Positions 44,526-55,199 of a DNA stretch of 60,000 nt are shown here, piece by piece. The notes beneath the pieces were generated by a model. The model saw only the letters and a program-made list of their open reading frames with translations, had not been told where the DNA came from and searched no databases. How positions within the stretch are numbered: the stretch's first letter is position 1; each line of letters begins with the position of its first letter. Origin of the DNA: Cristatella mucedo (taxonomy: Eukaryota; Bryozoa; Phylactolaemata; Cristatellidae); the NCBI GenBank assembly GCA_009760855.2, contig WPIO01000123.1, forward strand, positions 436,001-496,000, written 5' to 3'. A program made the translations under genes and the position numbers.

Positions 44526-44604
44526 ATTAGGTGCTGCAATGGGATGCTGACAGCTAGCTAAGCTGGATTTAATTGCAACAGGTCAGCTGTGGTCTTGTGA
44601 CCCC

Positions 44605-44725
44605 TAATAATAATAATAATAATAATAATAATAGCAATAATAATGATAATAATAATGCACTTGATAAAGTGTCCTCAGATAACTCATCTTTCTCTAGGCG
44701 CTTTAAATTTGCTGCAAAGCCAAGT
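44605..44725 (-). mobile_element. LINE-A 3' tail
   Basis: (TAA)n from 44605 to 44655, then the reverse-complement tail (AAGTGTCCTCAGATAACTC, CTAGGCGCTTTAAATTTGC), truncated at about 44725. 44726-45280 is unique and G+C-richer, and probably intronic to the CARD gene. Confidence 0.75.
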
Positions 44726-45280
44726 CCTGAAAGGAAACGGAAGTGAGGCACTCTCTGCCCTTGGCTCAGTGAGAGTGACTGCTATTCACTCTCACTCTAC
44801 CTCCTTCTTACCCACTTTCTCTTCTCTTCTCTACTGGCGCTCCTCCGGAGCTGCTTCCACGACGCCTTCTACATCAGTAAGTATTGCTGGCTCGCCAGCT
44901 TTGCCAATTACGATACAATACAGCCGTCTCAGTCACTGCCACAACTACCTTGTGGGGGGCTTCCTTCTTAGAGTCAGTCAAGCTATCTTGGGCCTCGAGC
45001 CCCTACAGCCCCATTCAAGTGGTAGCATCAGACCCTGGGCATTAGCCGGCCCTCTTGCTTGTGTCTTTGACCCTCATTCTAGGCACTGCCTCAGTGCTCT
45101 CCGAACAGTTAAGTCGATTGAACACGGAAATAGGAAGGCTAGGTGACTGCCACCACACGGCCTGCACATGTACATGCACAGGCCAGCGAGCCAGAACACT
45201 GATGCTAGTCAGGACAAGTCAGAGCAGAGCAAAGCCAACAAAACAGGATGAGCCGTTTCTGCACAGGTGCAATAACTCAC

Positions 45281-45466
45281 CAGTGCCGGCAACAACCTCT
45301 CTCCTGCCAGCTCCTGCTGCGACGGCCTGCCTCTCGGCACCGATGCTCTGCTTCCGGCAAATGTAGCACAGACACAGCAACACAACAAAGCAGACGACGG
45401 CAACGAGCATTCCGGCGACGAATGGTGACTTCTGCAGCCAGTCGGCAACCAGGTTGAAGAGGGCTC
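45281..45466 (-). CDS. Exon 2 of predicted CARD gene: transmembrane segment
   Basis: The acceptor is TTGTTTCTCCCAG, a strong tract, with the exon at 45466. The donor is GGCACTG then GTGAGT (45280-45275). 186 nt, phase 1 to phase 1. The peptide ALFNLVADWLQKSP precedes a hydrophobic helix, FVAGMLVAVVCFVVLLCLCY, followed by ICRK and a Gln/Ala/Gly/Arg-rich tail ending EVVAGT. The positive charge after the helix predicts a cytosolic C-terminal side. The G+C content is higher than that of exons 1, 4 and 5. Exon 1 leaves in phase 1 and exon 3 (short form) enters in phase 1, so both junctions fit. Confidence 0.58.
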
Positions 45467-46120
45467 CTGGGAGAAACAATGGAGACATCACTAGCGATGC
45501 ATGACTTCTAGAAAGAATTGATGAGGTGAGAAAAGGGAGAAAAGAGAAGAGGGAAAACTGGGAGCAAAGACAGCCGGCTGCACCTCACGCGAGTGCATGC
45601 ACGTGGGCAGCACAAGAGGAAAGAAACAGTGAGCCGATGGGCAAGTTATGGGAAACAACCACAATACTGGTGCACGGCTAGGACCCTGCTGAAAGGCCAG
45701 CTACCAAGGTGACCGAGTTGGGTGATGCAGCTGACAAGCATGAGCATGAGCACAGTAACGTGCACACTTTTACTTTTGGTAGTTTATCAGCAGAGTCCAA
45801 AAATAAGAGGGAAGGCTGCTGTTAACGAGATGCACAGCTACCGACCGGCAAGCTACACAAGCTGAAGACGATACAAACTCGACACGCATGAATCGCAGCC
45901 TGCATGAGCACAAAGGCAGCTGAGAGGCACAGAGGCTGGCTATGAGCACGGCATCCTGAAAACGATATTTGGGGTGACATCACTGAAAAGTTTGTTCTGA
46001 AGACCGACCACTTAGAAGCTCACTCCTACTGTTCTCATGCACCGACATCTACTCTCCTGCTGCCGAATGGGGAGGCATATTCTTTCCAGCCGTCCTGAGC
46101 TCCTTCTTCCAGGTATATTA
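45467..46120. other. Unassigned, probably intronic
   Basis: Unique sequence with a purine-rich stretch (45520-45560). 46015-46110 resembles the LINE-B CATGCACCGACATCTACTCTCC block and is a diverged LINE-B relic. Confidence 0.4.
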
Positions 46121-46124
46121 ATAT

Positions 46125-46329
46125 TAATAAACACTTGATAAAGCACCGTCAGAGAACTCAATGTCTTTACATTTGCAGCAAAGGGAAACTCAACTGAACG
46201 GTGAGTGATACCATGCTTGATAAACTACATTAATTACATGGTTAGGGCTGACATGCACAGGGTTTGCATGCAAGTGTGGCTAGTGGCAGCATGCACAGTG
46301 TCAGCATGCATAAGCACATAAAGGACAAA
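46125..46329 (-). mobile_element. LINE-A 3' end, left arm of an inverted pair
   Basis: AATAAACACTTGATAAAGC, shortened hairpin, then 3' UTR to GACAAAC at 46329. Directly joined, 5' to 5', to a plus-strand LINE-A. Confidence 0.75.
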
Positions 46330-46735
46330 CCTTAAATCCTTTGGAGACCGTGCATTTAGTTCGTATGCTCCCAAAGCCTGGAACTTTCTCCCGACCTGCA
46401 TCAGAACATCGCCTGACCTGACCACATTTAAAAGGAACTTAAAAACAAACCTATTTAGGAAAGCATTTAGAGTGTCCCTGTGATTCGTCCTTGATGTGCT
46501 TATGCATGCTGACACTGTGCATGCTGCCACTAACCACATTTGCATGCTGACCCAGTGCATGTCACCCCTAACCATATTATTCATTTTCTTTGTTTTTCAA
46601 GCATGATTTTACTTACCATTCAATTGCATATCACTCTGCAGCAAATGTAAAGCGCCTAGAAAGAGATTGAGTTCTCTGAGGGCGGTTCATCAAGTTCATT
46701 ATTATCATTATTATTATTAATGCTATTATTATTAT
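46330..46735 (+). mobile_element. LINE-A 3' end, right arm of an inverted pair
   Basis: CTTAAATCCTTTGGAGACCG through CAGCAAATGTAAAGCGCC, TTCTCTGAGGGCGG and an interrupted (ATT)n. Its last ~200 bp are the reverse complement of 46125-46329. Confidence 0.8.
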
Positions 46736-46859
46736 TTTTAATGTTAAGGGCACTATACAAATGCGCTATCCTTATTATTAATTTTTGGAGTTCATGAAAA
46801 CTACAGTGCATACTAGAAGCAAGCCATCCGGTAATTTAAAAATTTACCTAAATAAGATC

Positions 46860-47545
46860 AATACCATCTTTTGGCAGACGAGGCATTAGCATTGTTCTAA
46901 TCGTTTGGCCGTCCGAACTCGGTCCGTGTCATGTTGGTGTGCGGTCATATCCACAAGACCAGTTTTTTATGAATTCCCATCCGGTTGCTTCATAGGTCCT
47001 TTACTGTCCTTAATCTATACACACACTTTAGGAATACTGATCTGGGGCCCGTGGGATAGGATATTACTTCAATGCTGACCATAGTCAGCAGTATTGTCGG
47101 TATAAACCGTACGAATCTGCCGTAGCAATGGATAAGCTGTATGTCTACCTTTCAGATGCTCATTTCTGAATGTACCATCATTTCTTAAAAATAATCTACA
47201 GTTATATTACACTGCTACTCATAAGATAACCTTTGAATGTCGATGAACCAAATGACTGTACTCTTCTATTAGGTGATGCCTGTGCGAAAGCGACCTTGTG
47301 CTTAGAATACTTAGGCTCTACCTTTGAAAACTGTGCGAACTATGAAAGTTTCACTGCGAACTCTGTTTCTAGTTATAGCCGACTCTTCCGATCCAAAGCC
47401 TAGATTAGGGACTGTCTTTCTTCCATGGTGGCTTGCAATACTAAAAAACTTGCATCCTGGTTCTCTCAGGCTAAAATATTTCCATTCGATTACCGAAGGG
47501 CTACCTAAAAAGTTCATTAGGTCACTGCAGGTTTATTTATTTGAA
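46860..47545 (+). mobile_element. LINE-B, old diverged copy
   Basis: CTGGGGCCCGTGGGATAGG.. and CAATGCTGACCATAGTCAGC recall the LINE-B HGIGYHFYADDTQ region. CGTACGAATCTGCCGTAGC recalls the following KPSESAAA. The order is conserved but identity is low; no frame survives. Confidence 0.5.
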
Positions 47546-47589
47546 AATCAAAAGCAGCTTGGCCGAAAAGGCTAGAGATTCAATTCTAC

Positions 47590-47745
47590 AAAATGTCACC
47601 CCTAACCATATTATTCATGTCGTTTATCAAGCATGGTATTACTCACCATTAAATCTCGTTTCCGTTTGCAGCAAATGCAAAGCGCCTAGAAAGAGATTGA
47701 GTTCTCTGAGGGCACTTTATCAAGTGCATTATTATTATTATTATT
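47590..47745 (+). mobile_element. LINE-A 3' tail fragment
   Basis: ATGTCACCCCTAACCATATT, AGCGCCTAGAAAGAGATTGA (47681-47700), then GGGCACTTTATCAAGTGC and (ATT)n. 47746-48264 has no recognised element. Confidence 0.8.
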
Positions 47746-48264
47746 ACGAAAAGTATAACCCTCTGCATATCGATGTGGTTAAAGTGATCTATGTTAAAAT
47801 GAAACCTGCTGCTACATTGCCGGCTCTTCGCTGCAGCTCTGCACAGCTGCACTAACTGAGGAAAGTACGGCAGCCTATCTTCGACCAGATTACGTTAGTG
47901 CCCTTTGCAAACCAAAACGTGGGCAGAGTTGATTGCGATGCTTGGCCAGCACACAGCCAGGATATTACAAGCAGCCACTGCAGTAAACAGCTGACTGTGG
48001 CCTACTGCAAAACTCCGGGTTGCTAGTAAATTAAAAAAGCTGAATCAGTGATATGCACTGGGGTTCAAACATATTGGCATTTAATTTCGGTAACGACAAG
48101 GGCAATAACGAGTGCTGTGGGTATGACCTAACGACATTTGTGCACAGGCCGCTAAGATTGAATTGTAACTCTGCGCAGCTCTACCAGTTCTGTCACTCGA
48201 CACCTGTCTTAAAAGTCTCTGCTTATGGGTTTAAGGTCAAATTCTTTCTCTTCAGCATACTTAC

Positions 48265-48457
48265 TTAAGTAAGACAATGGATGCTCAGTAATTTCACTCA
48301 TCAATGCGATGATGATGCCACCAAAGATAATCATGCAACCATCTACATTTTTCGCCATCTGTTTTCTGAAAAAGTTGAGTAGTTCGCTCACAAAAGTCGT
48401 TATTTTCGTCTTCACAAAAGTTCGAATCTTGGCTACTACGGCCATCTCGATATTCAT
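48265..48457 (-). CDS. Exon 1 of predicted CARD gene: start codon and first transmembrane helix
   Basis: ATG at 48457 (a second, at 48445, has the better context, CGAGATGG). The donor is TTAA then GTAAGT (48264-48259). 193 nt, i.e. 64 codons plus one base, phase 1. The peptide MNIEMAVVAKIRTFVKTK is basic and amphipathic, then FRKQMAKNVDG, then a hydrophobic segment CMIIFGGIIIALM (residues 41-53), then SEITEHPLSYL. A TATA box lies 66 bp upstream. The basic N-terminus before the helix predicts a cytosolic N-terminus; with exon 2 this makes a two-helix hairpin. No match to any repeat here. No family recognised for this part. Confidence 0.55.
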
Positions 48458-48522
48458 TGAAGTTGAAGAAAAACAGTCAGTCTAGAAGAAAAGGCATGAG
48501 CTTGATTCACGTAATGCTAGTC

Positions 48523-48530
48523 TATTTATA
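48523..48530 (-). promoter_or_regulatory. TATA box (TATAAATA) for the predicted CARD gene
   Basis: On the minus strand the sequence reads GATTATAAATAGACTAG. TATAAATA at 48530-48523 would place transcription start near 48500 and give a 5' UTR of about 40 nt before the ATG at 48457. Spacing fits a Pol II core promoter. Confidence 0.5.
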
Positions 48531-48754
48531 ATCAATCCATTGCATGAATTTATTACCTATCATTCAGCTAACCAGTCACCTGTGAGTTCTGCAAATAAAC
48601 TTCTGACTAAGCTCAACTTCCGATAGGTTGGATGAGTTCATGCCTAATTAACATTGTGTACCTGCTCAACCAGATAGCATATGGTTAACCGCAAATATCA
48701 AACTAGCTACGTTCAGCGAGATCAATCGTGTGCGAATCTGCCCTATTATAGGTC

Positions 48755-48850
48755 ACAGCTAGTAAAGTGCCTAGAAAGAGATTGAGTTCTCTGAGGGTGC
48801 TATATCGAATGTATCATTATGATTATTATTATTATTATTATTATTATTAT
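48755..48850 (+). mobile_element. LINE-A 3' tail fragment
   Basis: AGTGCCTAGAAAGAGATTGA, then GGGTGCTATATCG and a long (ATT)n. 5'-truncated just upstream of the hairpin. Confidence 0.8.
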
Positions 48851-48859
48851 CACATGCTT

Positions 48860-49440
48860 CTACGACGATATTCTGGTAACACATAGTCATAATTTAAAGC
48901 TGCTAGTGTATACCTCTAACGATTTCACTAGTTTTTCCCAAGTTTGCTCATTACCTATTAATCATTAAGGTGCTCTAGCCAAAACATTCTCCAGCTAACT
49001 TCGTTCTCAGCAAGATAGACTGGATCAGCTAGTCCATCCCTTAGGGAACACTGGAATACTGTCCCTAAGGAACATCTCAGCTTGACTGTTCTCCCTCAAT
49101 TCCGAGAAACACCACAATACCTGTATTCGAGGCAGCCAAGAATGACCTTATCCAGAAATTTATCTCACACCAGAAGAAGATTAACAGAACACTAGAAGCT
49201 AATACACCAGTTGGTGTCTATGATGCACATATGTACAGTGCTTAACTACAATAATAAGTAGGTTTAGCTACTAGCTTCAGCTCTGGTCCTAGCATTTTTC
49301 AAAAAGGCTGTTGGTTTGACATTGTGAGGTAAGCCATAACTGACAAAGAGTTCTTAAGCAGCTTCAAACCAGTCAAACAACTGCTGATACTTACTAAGAA
49401 TTTTGAACAGGTAATGGTTAAGCAACTTAATCCTTGCAAT
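48860..49440 (+). mobile_element. Very old LINE-A remnant
   Basis: Scattered similarity to the linker between endonuclease and RT (TAAGGTGCTC..CTTCGTTCTCAGCAAGATAGACTGGATC; AAGACAATGATTAACC-like). No frame is left. Tentative. Confidence 0.3.
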
Positions 49441-49464
49441 ACAACTTCTACAACGATGCAATAC

Positions 49465-51375
49465 TTATTATAATAATATTCCACTTTATAAAGTGCCCTA
49501 GGAGAACTTAATCTCTCTCTAGGTGCTTTACATTGGCTACAAAGGGAGATGCAATTGAATAGTGAGTAATATCATGCTTGATAAAAAAGCAAAATGAATA
49601 ATATGGTTAGGGGTGACATGCACAGGGTCAGCATGTAAATGTGGTTAGTGGCAGCATGCACGGTGTCAGCAGGCATAAGCACGTCAAGGACAAATCACAG
49701 GGCCCACTAAATGCTGTCCTAAATGAGTGTGCTTTTTATTTCTTTTTAAATGTGGTCAGGTCGGGGGATGTTCTGACGCAAGTCGGGAGGAAGTTCTAGG
49801 CTTTTGGGGCATACGAACTAAATGCATGGTCTCCAAAGGATTTGAGGTTTGTACAGTGTATTTGTAGTCTGTTGGATTCCGAAAAGCGGGTGGTACGAAG
49901 CTTGGCCTGGTGGGGGAATATATCTGACAGATAATCTGGAGCGCAAAGAATGAAGTGAACTAAAAGTGAGCGACAAAACCTTGAAGTCAATCCGTTGCTT
50001 GAATGGTAGCCATTGCAGGTCGGCGAGAAGTGGAGTGATGTGGAAACTGTGAGGCTCACGACAGTCAAGCCTAGCTGCAGAGTTTTGCACCAGCTGCAAC
50101 CGCCTGATCGCACATGCCGGTAGGCCAGTAATCACTTAGTTGCAGAAGTCGAGACGGGATGTCACGAATGCATGGACCAACTTGGACGTGATATCCTTAT
50201 CTAAACAAGCCCGAATTTTAGCAATCTTATGAAGTTGAAAATAGGCAGATTTAACTGTGGAGCTGATATTGTCGTGTAACGAGAGGTCGCATTGGTATAT
50301 GACATCAAGATTTTGAGCTTATTCAACTGGTGCTGGCAGAGCCAACTTTGAGTTTCAGCCTTTCCAATTTGTGAATTATACTGGGTTTCCCCACAAGTAG
50401 CAAGTTAGTTTGATCGTCATTTAGTTTTCGAAAATTTACTGCCATCCATGCACAGATGTTATCAATACATGCAGCGAGGGAGTTGAGAGAATTTGAGGTG
50501 CTCGAAGGCTGGGAGGGATCAAAGCAAAAGTTCAACTGAGTGTCATCCGCATAGAATGAAAGCCTCAATTGTGCTTGGCAATCACATCAGCAAGAGGGCA
50601 AGTGCAAACCATAACAAGAACCGGACCTAGCACGAAGCCCTGAGGTACGCCATATGTCAGAGGCACATCAGATGTTCTTTGTTCATTCACGTCAATACTC
50701 TGGAGTCTCACACTGAGATAGGACCTGAACCACTGTAGAGCAGTACCAGTGATGCCCAGGCGAGATGAGAAGCACTCTAGAAGAACTTTGTGATCGATTG
50801 AATCAAAAGCTGCTGAATGATCGAGCAAAACAAGCAGAGACACTTTTCCCATACCTGCATTTCCTACGTTGATCGTTGTATACCTTAAGCAATGCTGACT
50901 CTGTGGAGTGATTAGCTCTAAAGCCAGACAGGAACTTACTAGCAAGGTGTGAGGTTTCGATCGATGAGTTTAGCTGGTCCACCAAGACTCGTTCCAGTGT
51001 CTTTGTTAGGAATGGTAGAAGGGAGACTGGGTGGTAGTTGCTAAACTTGTCTTGGTATACTGTCGATTTCTGGAGAAGTGGCCTGACTACAGCTTTTTTG
51101 AAAGGTGCTGTGACGTGACCTGAGGCTAATGACATATTAATGATGTTAGTTATGCATCGCAGCAGCAGATCAATGCAACGTAGGAGCAGGACAGTTGGAA
51201 TAGGGTGCAGAGGACTTGTTGTCTTCTTTGATTGAGATACGAACTTCAGGACTAGATCACTAGTGACCTGCTTATGCAAAGACTGCTTACACAACAACTG
51301 CTGATAGAACACGACACTTGCTGCCATTCTCGAGTAGTGTGCACCTCTGAATAAGAGCACAATATTCCCAAGATT
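49465..51375 (-). mobile_element. LINE-A, long copy with RT remnants
   Basis: 3' tail at 49465-49540, 3' UTR, C-terminus 49796-50135 (MITGLPACAIRRLQLVQN), RT 50323-50945 ([49 protein letters not shown]) and upstream RT 50803-51370 (HYHPVSLLPFLTKTLERVL-type block). YADD is kept but frames shift at least three times. Meets a plus-strand LINE-A head to head at about 51375. Confidence 0.88.
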
Positions 51376-51377
51376 TA

Positions 51378-52340
51378 ATAGCCCGAGGTTTACAGCAGAC
51401 ATTAAACTAACTACTAGATCAAGTTTTAAAAAGCCTATACAACATAAGGACTGACTTTCCACTGCCAGGCATATGAGGATTGCTGTAGATCGTATCATTC
51501 GAAAAAGCAAAAGCCACGTCGTGATGCTACAAAACAATGTTGAAACACGGATGCACTTTACAAAAATTAAACTCGGTGAGCCGTGATGGCACACTGGGTA
51601 AGGTGGTTGCTTTCCCAATCTCGGTCCTGAGGCCTTGGGTTCGATTCCAGCGGTGGGCGACCCTTTCTCGCCACTGCAAGCTGTGGTGATAGCCGTAAAG
51701 GCTCTTGTGGTGCTATAAAAAAGGGGCTACTTAATCAGCCAGGATATATTTATTTATGTTTTATTAAAAAATGCTGGCGTCTACCATCAAAGATCTCCTT
51801 AACCACTATCAGGTAAGCTCCTTATCTAGTGATCCTTGCGATGATGTATCTGCTCCTCCTGATCACTTTTCTAGCATCTTTGTCAACAAGATCGACAATA
51901 TCAGTTAGTCCATCTCTAGGGTAGCAGGATCCCCTCTGGAATCGTGTTTCCCAGTTCTGTGCTGCACTTCAAAGTGTAAATTTAAGAAGGTCACTAGTAA
52001 CCTCGTCCTGAAGTTCATATCAAAATCGAAGAAGAGAACTAGTCCTCTAAACCCTATTTGAACTGCCTTGCTTGTAGATGATGAATACATCTACAGCAGC
52101 TATGCATAACTAATACTGCAAATATCTTATTAGCCTCAGGCCATATCCCAGCACATTTTTTAAAGACTATAGCCAGTCCACTACTCACGAAAGCCACTCT
52201 AGACGTCGAAGAGTTAGGCACCTTCCCCCAGTTTCCTTTCTGCGGCTCCTGCCAAGGACCGTAGAGTGACTCGTGGCAGACCAGATGAACTCACACTTTG
52301 AAACTTCACACTTATTTAATGTTAACCTCTCGCAGAAGTC
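51378..52340 (+). mobile_element. LINE-A linker-to-RT fragment, split by a SINE
   Basis: 51378-51572 matches 26372-26545 (GACATTAAACTA, GCATATGAGG..TGTAG). After the SINE, 51766-52340 matches 26550-27120 (AAAAATGCTG, CTCCTTATCTAGTGATCC, AAAGCCACTCTAGACG). No open frame. Confidence 0.75.
51575..51765 (+). mobile_element. tRNA-derived SINE (type 1) inserted into LINE-A
   Basis: GGTGAGCCGTGATGGCACAC then TGGGTAAGGTGG (A-box region), B box GGGTTCGATTCC (51637-51648), body GATAGCCGTAAAGGCTCTTG and an A/T-rich tail ending TTTATTAAAA. The LINE-A flanks both carry AAAAAT, a short duplication. Near-canonical boxes suggest a fairly young copy. Confidence 0.85.
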
Positions 52341-52599
52341 AATCGGCAGAGTCATGTACTCCTGGGTGGCTATCCAAATGGCCTATTACATTGTAAAATA
52401 TCAAGTGATTATGTATGCAGCTATTTTTCCTTAACAGTTCAGATCTGTTATCCACGATTTAAATTATACAATAAGTTGTGATGAGGTTTGGCGCTAGACT
52501 GTGGGTCACCGTAAGATTTTTCTGTGCACTTAGGCTGATCCCAGGTGCATGTAGCACTTCTTACCTGTCTAACATGATTTCATAATTATATAATTCATT

Positions 52600-52728
52600 T
52601 ATTTAGTACCCCAAGAGAACTTACTCTCTATTTAGGCGCTTCATATATGCCTCGGGGCTCTAGTCCACGACCTCAGCCAGACCTTGGTCGATGCGAACGC
52701 CTTAACAGCTAGACCAAACCAGCTCGTA
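52600..52728 (-). mobile_element. tRNA-headed SINE (type 2) with a LINE-A 3' tail
   Basis: Minus strand from 52728: CGAGCTGGTTTGGTCTAGCT, then GACCAAGGTCTGGCTGAGG, B-box-like GACTAGAGCCCC. Then, with no gap beyond GAGGCATATATGA, AGCGCCTAAATAGAGAG and TTCTCTTGGGGTACTAAAT, a LINE-A tail hairpin. Head similarity to 53245 is strong. This is the classic SINE design that borrows the partner LINE's RT recognition end. Confidence 0.65.
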
Positions 52729-53244
52729 CAATTATCCATGCAACCGATAAGTAAGTATTGTACTAAGTAAAGGTGTTATTCTACGCTTGGTGTTACACTA
52801 CTGTCATTATTCTTCACAGCATTAATGCTAGAACAAGCTTCACCTGTATTTTTGAGCAATTTGCTTTGCTTTGTTCTGTTTAAGCATGAAAGCAGTTACA
52901 ACCATTTGCTTCAGCATGGAATGTTAAAAAGTCAACCCCAGGTCTGCAAAATATGTTCCTCGAGTGACTTATGCTGCTCGGTCAGCCTAGATAGCAACTA
53001 ATATGCACGGCATCAGCTACCCACTCTCTACCAAGGCCTTTTCATTGTGCCATCAGCCGAGTCAGTGAGTGACAGCAAGGCTGTCATTATATAATAAAGC
53101 CATAGCTATTTCCATGTATCGGTACAGATGTGTTAAACCAGCACTGTAGTAAATGAAGTTGCCAAGCACGATAATATTAAAGAGCCAAAATGTATTGTCA
53201 TTGCTCCAAGAGATTGTTTGCTCCTGGCAAGCCTATGTTTGTAC

Positions 53245-53376
53245 ACCGAGCTGGTTGGGCTCAGTGGGTAAAATGCTTGCCCCGACCAAGGTCTGGCTGA
53301 GGTCGTGGGGTCGAGCCCTGTGGCATTTGTGAAGACCCTGCATATTAATTACGTTTTCGTGGGTCGCTATATAAAC
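53245..53376 (+). mobile_element. tRNA-derived SINE (type 2)
   Basis: ACCGAGCTGGTTGGGCTCAG, TGGGTAAAATGC, then GACCAAGGTCTGGCTGAGG and B box GGGGTCGAGCCC (53307-53318), then TGGGTCGCTATATAAACG. Shares the head with 52600-52728 but has no LINE-A tail. Confidence 0.7.
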
Positions 53377-53491
53377 GTATTATATTTTTATGTCGTTACA
53401 CTTTAGAAGCATTAATAAAGATAGGAGAAAATAATTACTCACTTTAAAATTTGTAAGAAGAATAAGGCCTATAAAGCATGATTAGGTATAC

Positions 53492-53697
53492 CTGCAAGTA
53501 ATAGTTGCAATGTCTGGGCATCTCAAATTAACGTGCAAAAGGTGCATATAAAATATCCAAGGTGAATTGAACGTTTGCTGCTTGCTGGACGATATTTCTT
53601 CCAAAATGTTACGTACTCTGCAAGTTATCTCAGTTTGCCTCTTCAAATTTCGGCGTATTTTCATGCCAGCACAGACGTTGAAAAAGGCACTGATGGC
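53492..53697 (-). CDS. Candidate internal exon, unknown protein
   Basis: The possible acceptor is GCATTATTGGAATAG before 53697; the donor is TTGCAG then GTATAC (53491-53486). The minus frame reads AISAFFNVCAGMKIRRNLKR, QTEITCRVRNILEEISSSKQ, then HLLHVNLRCPDIATITC. Mixed composition, no LINE overlap. It lies upstream of the CARD-gene promoter, so it would belong to another minus-strand gene. Family unknown; may be chance. Confidence 0.3.
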
Positions 53698-53814
53698 ACC
53701 TATTCCAATAATGCAACAGTAATGGACAAAGCAGGTAAAGAAAATCTACTTGCTTACGATAAATCTTTCTGCGCAGTAAGATGGCCAAAGTCAACCTCCC
53801 TCCATTCATGCAGA

Positions 53815-53890
53815 AATTTATTACATGCCCTCAGAGAATGTAATCTCTTTCTAGGGACTTTTCAAGTGCTGCAAAGGAAGCATGGATCAC
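53815..53890 (-). mobile_element. LINE-A 3' tail fragment
   Basis: ATTACATGCCCTCAGAGAATG then TCTCTTTCTAGGGACTTTTC and CTGCAAAGGAAGC. Reverse-complement tail only. Confidence 0.65.
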
Positions 53891-54385
53891 CAAACTTATA
53901 GCAAAAGCAGGCTTGTAGGTCGAATGTACACATAAACTACTTCGAAAATTGTAATCTAATATCCAAACAGCAGATAGAATCTAATCTGATAATACGATTT
54001 TCTGCTCCAATGCAGCATGGCTAGCTTAATCTAACTGATGTTTTAGGGGTCATAAAGCTTCGCTTCACGTGAAGTGGCAAACCAAAATCAGATGAAGCTG
54101 CTTAGATCATACCCTCTTAGTCAGCCACCATTTTGAAGTAAACAGTTCTTAGAAATCAGAATCACTCTCTTCGCCCACAAGGTCAATGAAAAAACTTACT
54201 GTTCAATGAATGCTGAAAGCAATCGTTCCTGACAGAATGTCTCATCCATGTTATCACTTATCACTTGGCCGACGAGGCCACCCCAACGTGAAAAGGTCAA
54301 CCAGCAAAACCAGCAACTGCCTGCTAAGCCAGGAAAACGTGCTGACGACTGCCGTTTTTAGAATAATCAACGACAAGTTCCCTGT
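53891..54385. other. Unassigned interval
   Basis: Non-repetitive within the window. No open frame with recognisable content. Confidence 0.35.
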
Positions 54386-54429
54386 ATGATATCTGTCAGT
54401 CTCTCTCTGTGTCTCCATTTCTATCTCTC

Positions 54430-54502
<73 letters not shown>

Positions 54503-54665
54503 GAGCCTCTTTGTGTGTGTCTCTCTTTTTTGTCTGTCTGTCTCCGTCTCTCTGACTCTCTGTCTTGTGTCTCTACCTGCCTATCTTTCTCCTGATGATG
54601 CTGCCTCTCTCTCGCTCTCTCTCTCTCTCTGCATCTCTCTCTCTCTCTCTCTTTCTCTCTCTGTG
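54386..54665. repeat. (CT)n microsatellite with variants
   Basis: Two CT blocks (about 54425-54500 and 54605-54660) separated by TCTGTCTGTCTCCGTC-type variants. All frames across it are low-complexity artefacts. 54666-55200 is unassigned. Confidence 0.95.
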
Positions 54666-55199
54666 TATGCTTGTGAGTGAATGTCTGTATGAACTCCCAC
54701 ATCAACGGCTGTCGTCTCACTGATCCAGGTCACCACCGATGACTGTCGTTGATTCTGAGGCTCTACTTGGCAGGTCAGAATGACACTGGATATGGCAGAA
54801 TGCATGGCCTCTGCCACCCTCGAAAAGCCACGGCTTCAGTGAGGAATTTCTTTGGAGCATCGCCGACCCATCCACCACTGGCACAGGTCAGTGTACATTA
54901 AGCTGTGTCTGCTGGTGTGTGCCTGCTGAGTACAAACAGTGTGAATGCATGAACATGACCGAGGCCAAGGCTGTGGCTCCAGAAGAGGCAAGCAGTTTCC
55001 CTAGTGCCCTGGGCTAGCAAAGACCAAGTGAACCTGCCAGCAATGATTTCTGCTTATGCCTTAACACAAACAGGCCATAAAAGCAGATTAAAATATTTTC
55101 TTAATACTAATACATGGTATAGGGGTTTCAGTGAACTAAAGTGCTTTATAAGAATTTAACAGATGTTGGAAGCATGTCCAATTCCTTAGCGGTAACATT

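Noticed and set aside
44643-45146. 167-codon plus-strand frame
   Set aside because: Begins in LINE-A antisense and continues into unique sequence with no motif or splice support; not convincing.
45209-45448. Minus-strand 79-codon frame overlapping exon 2
   Set aside because: A different frame over the same segment; the frame with the transmembrane helix and phase-1 splice sites at both ends is the better reading.
51575-51660. Functional tRNA gene
   Set aside because: A and B boxes are present, but no complete cloverleaf with matched acceptor arms is seen, and the same unit with a common body recurs at four loci: a SINE.
54421-54817. Arg/Glu-rich 'REREREG' minus frames
   Set aside because: Direct translation of (CT)n/(GA)n microsatellite; the same applies to 40399-40593 and 57565-57759.
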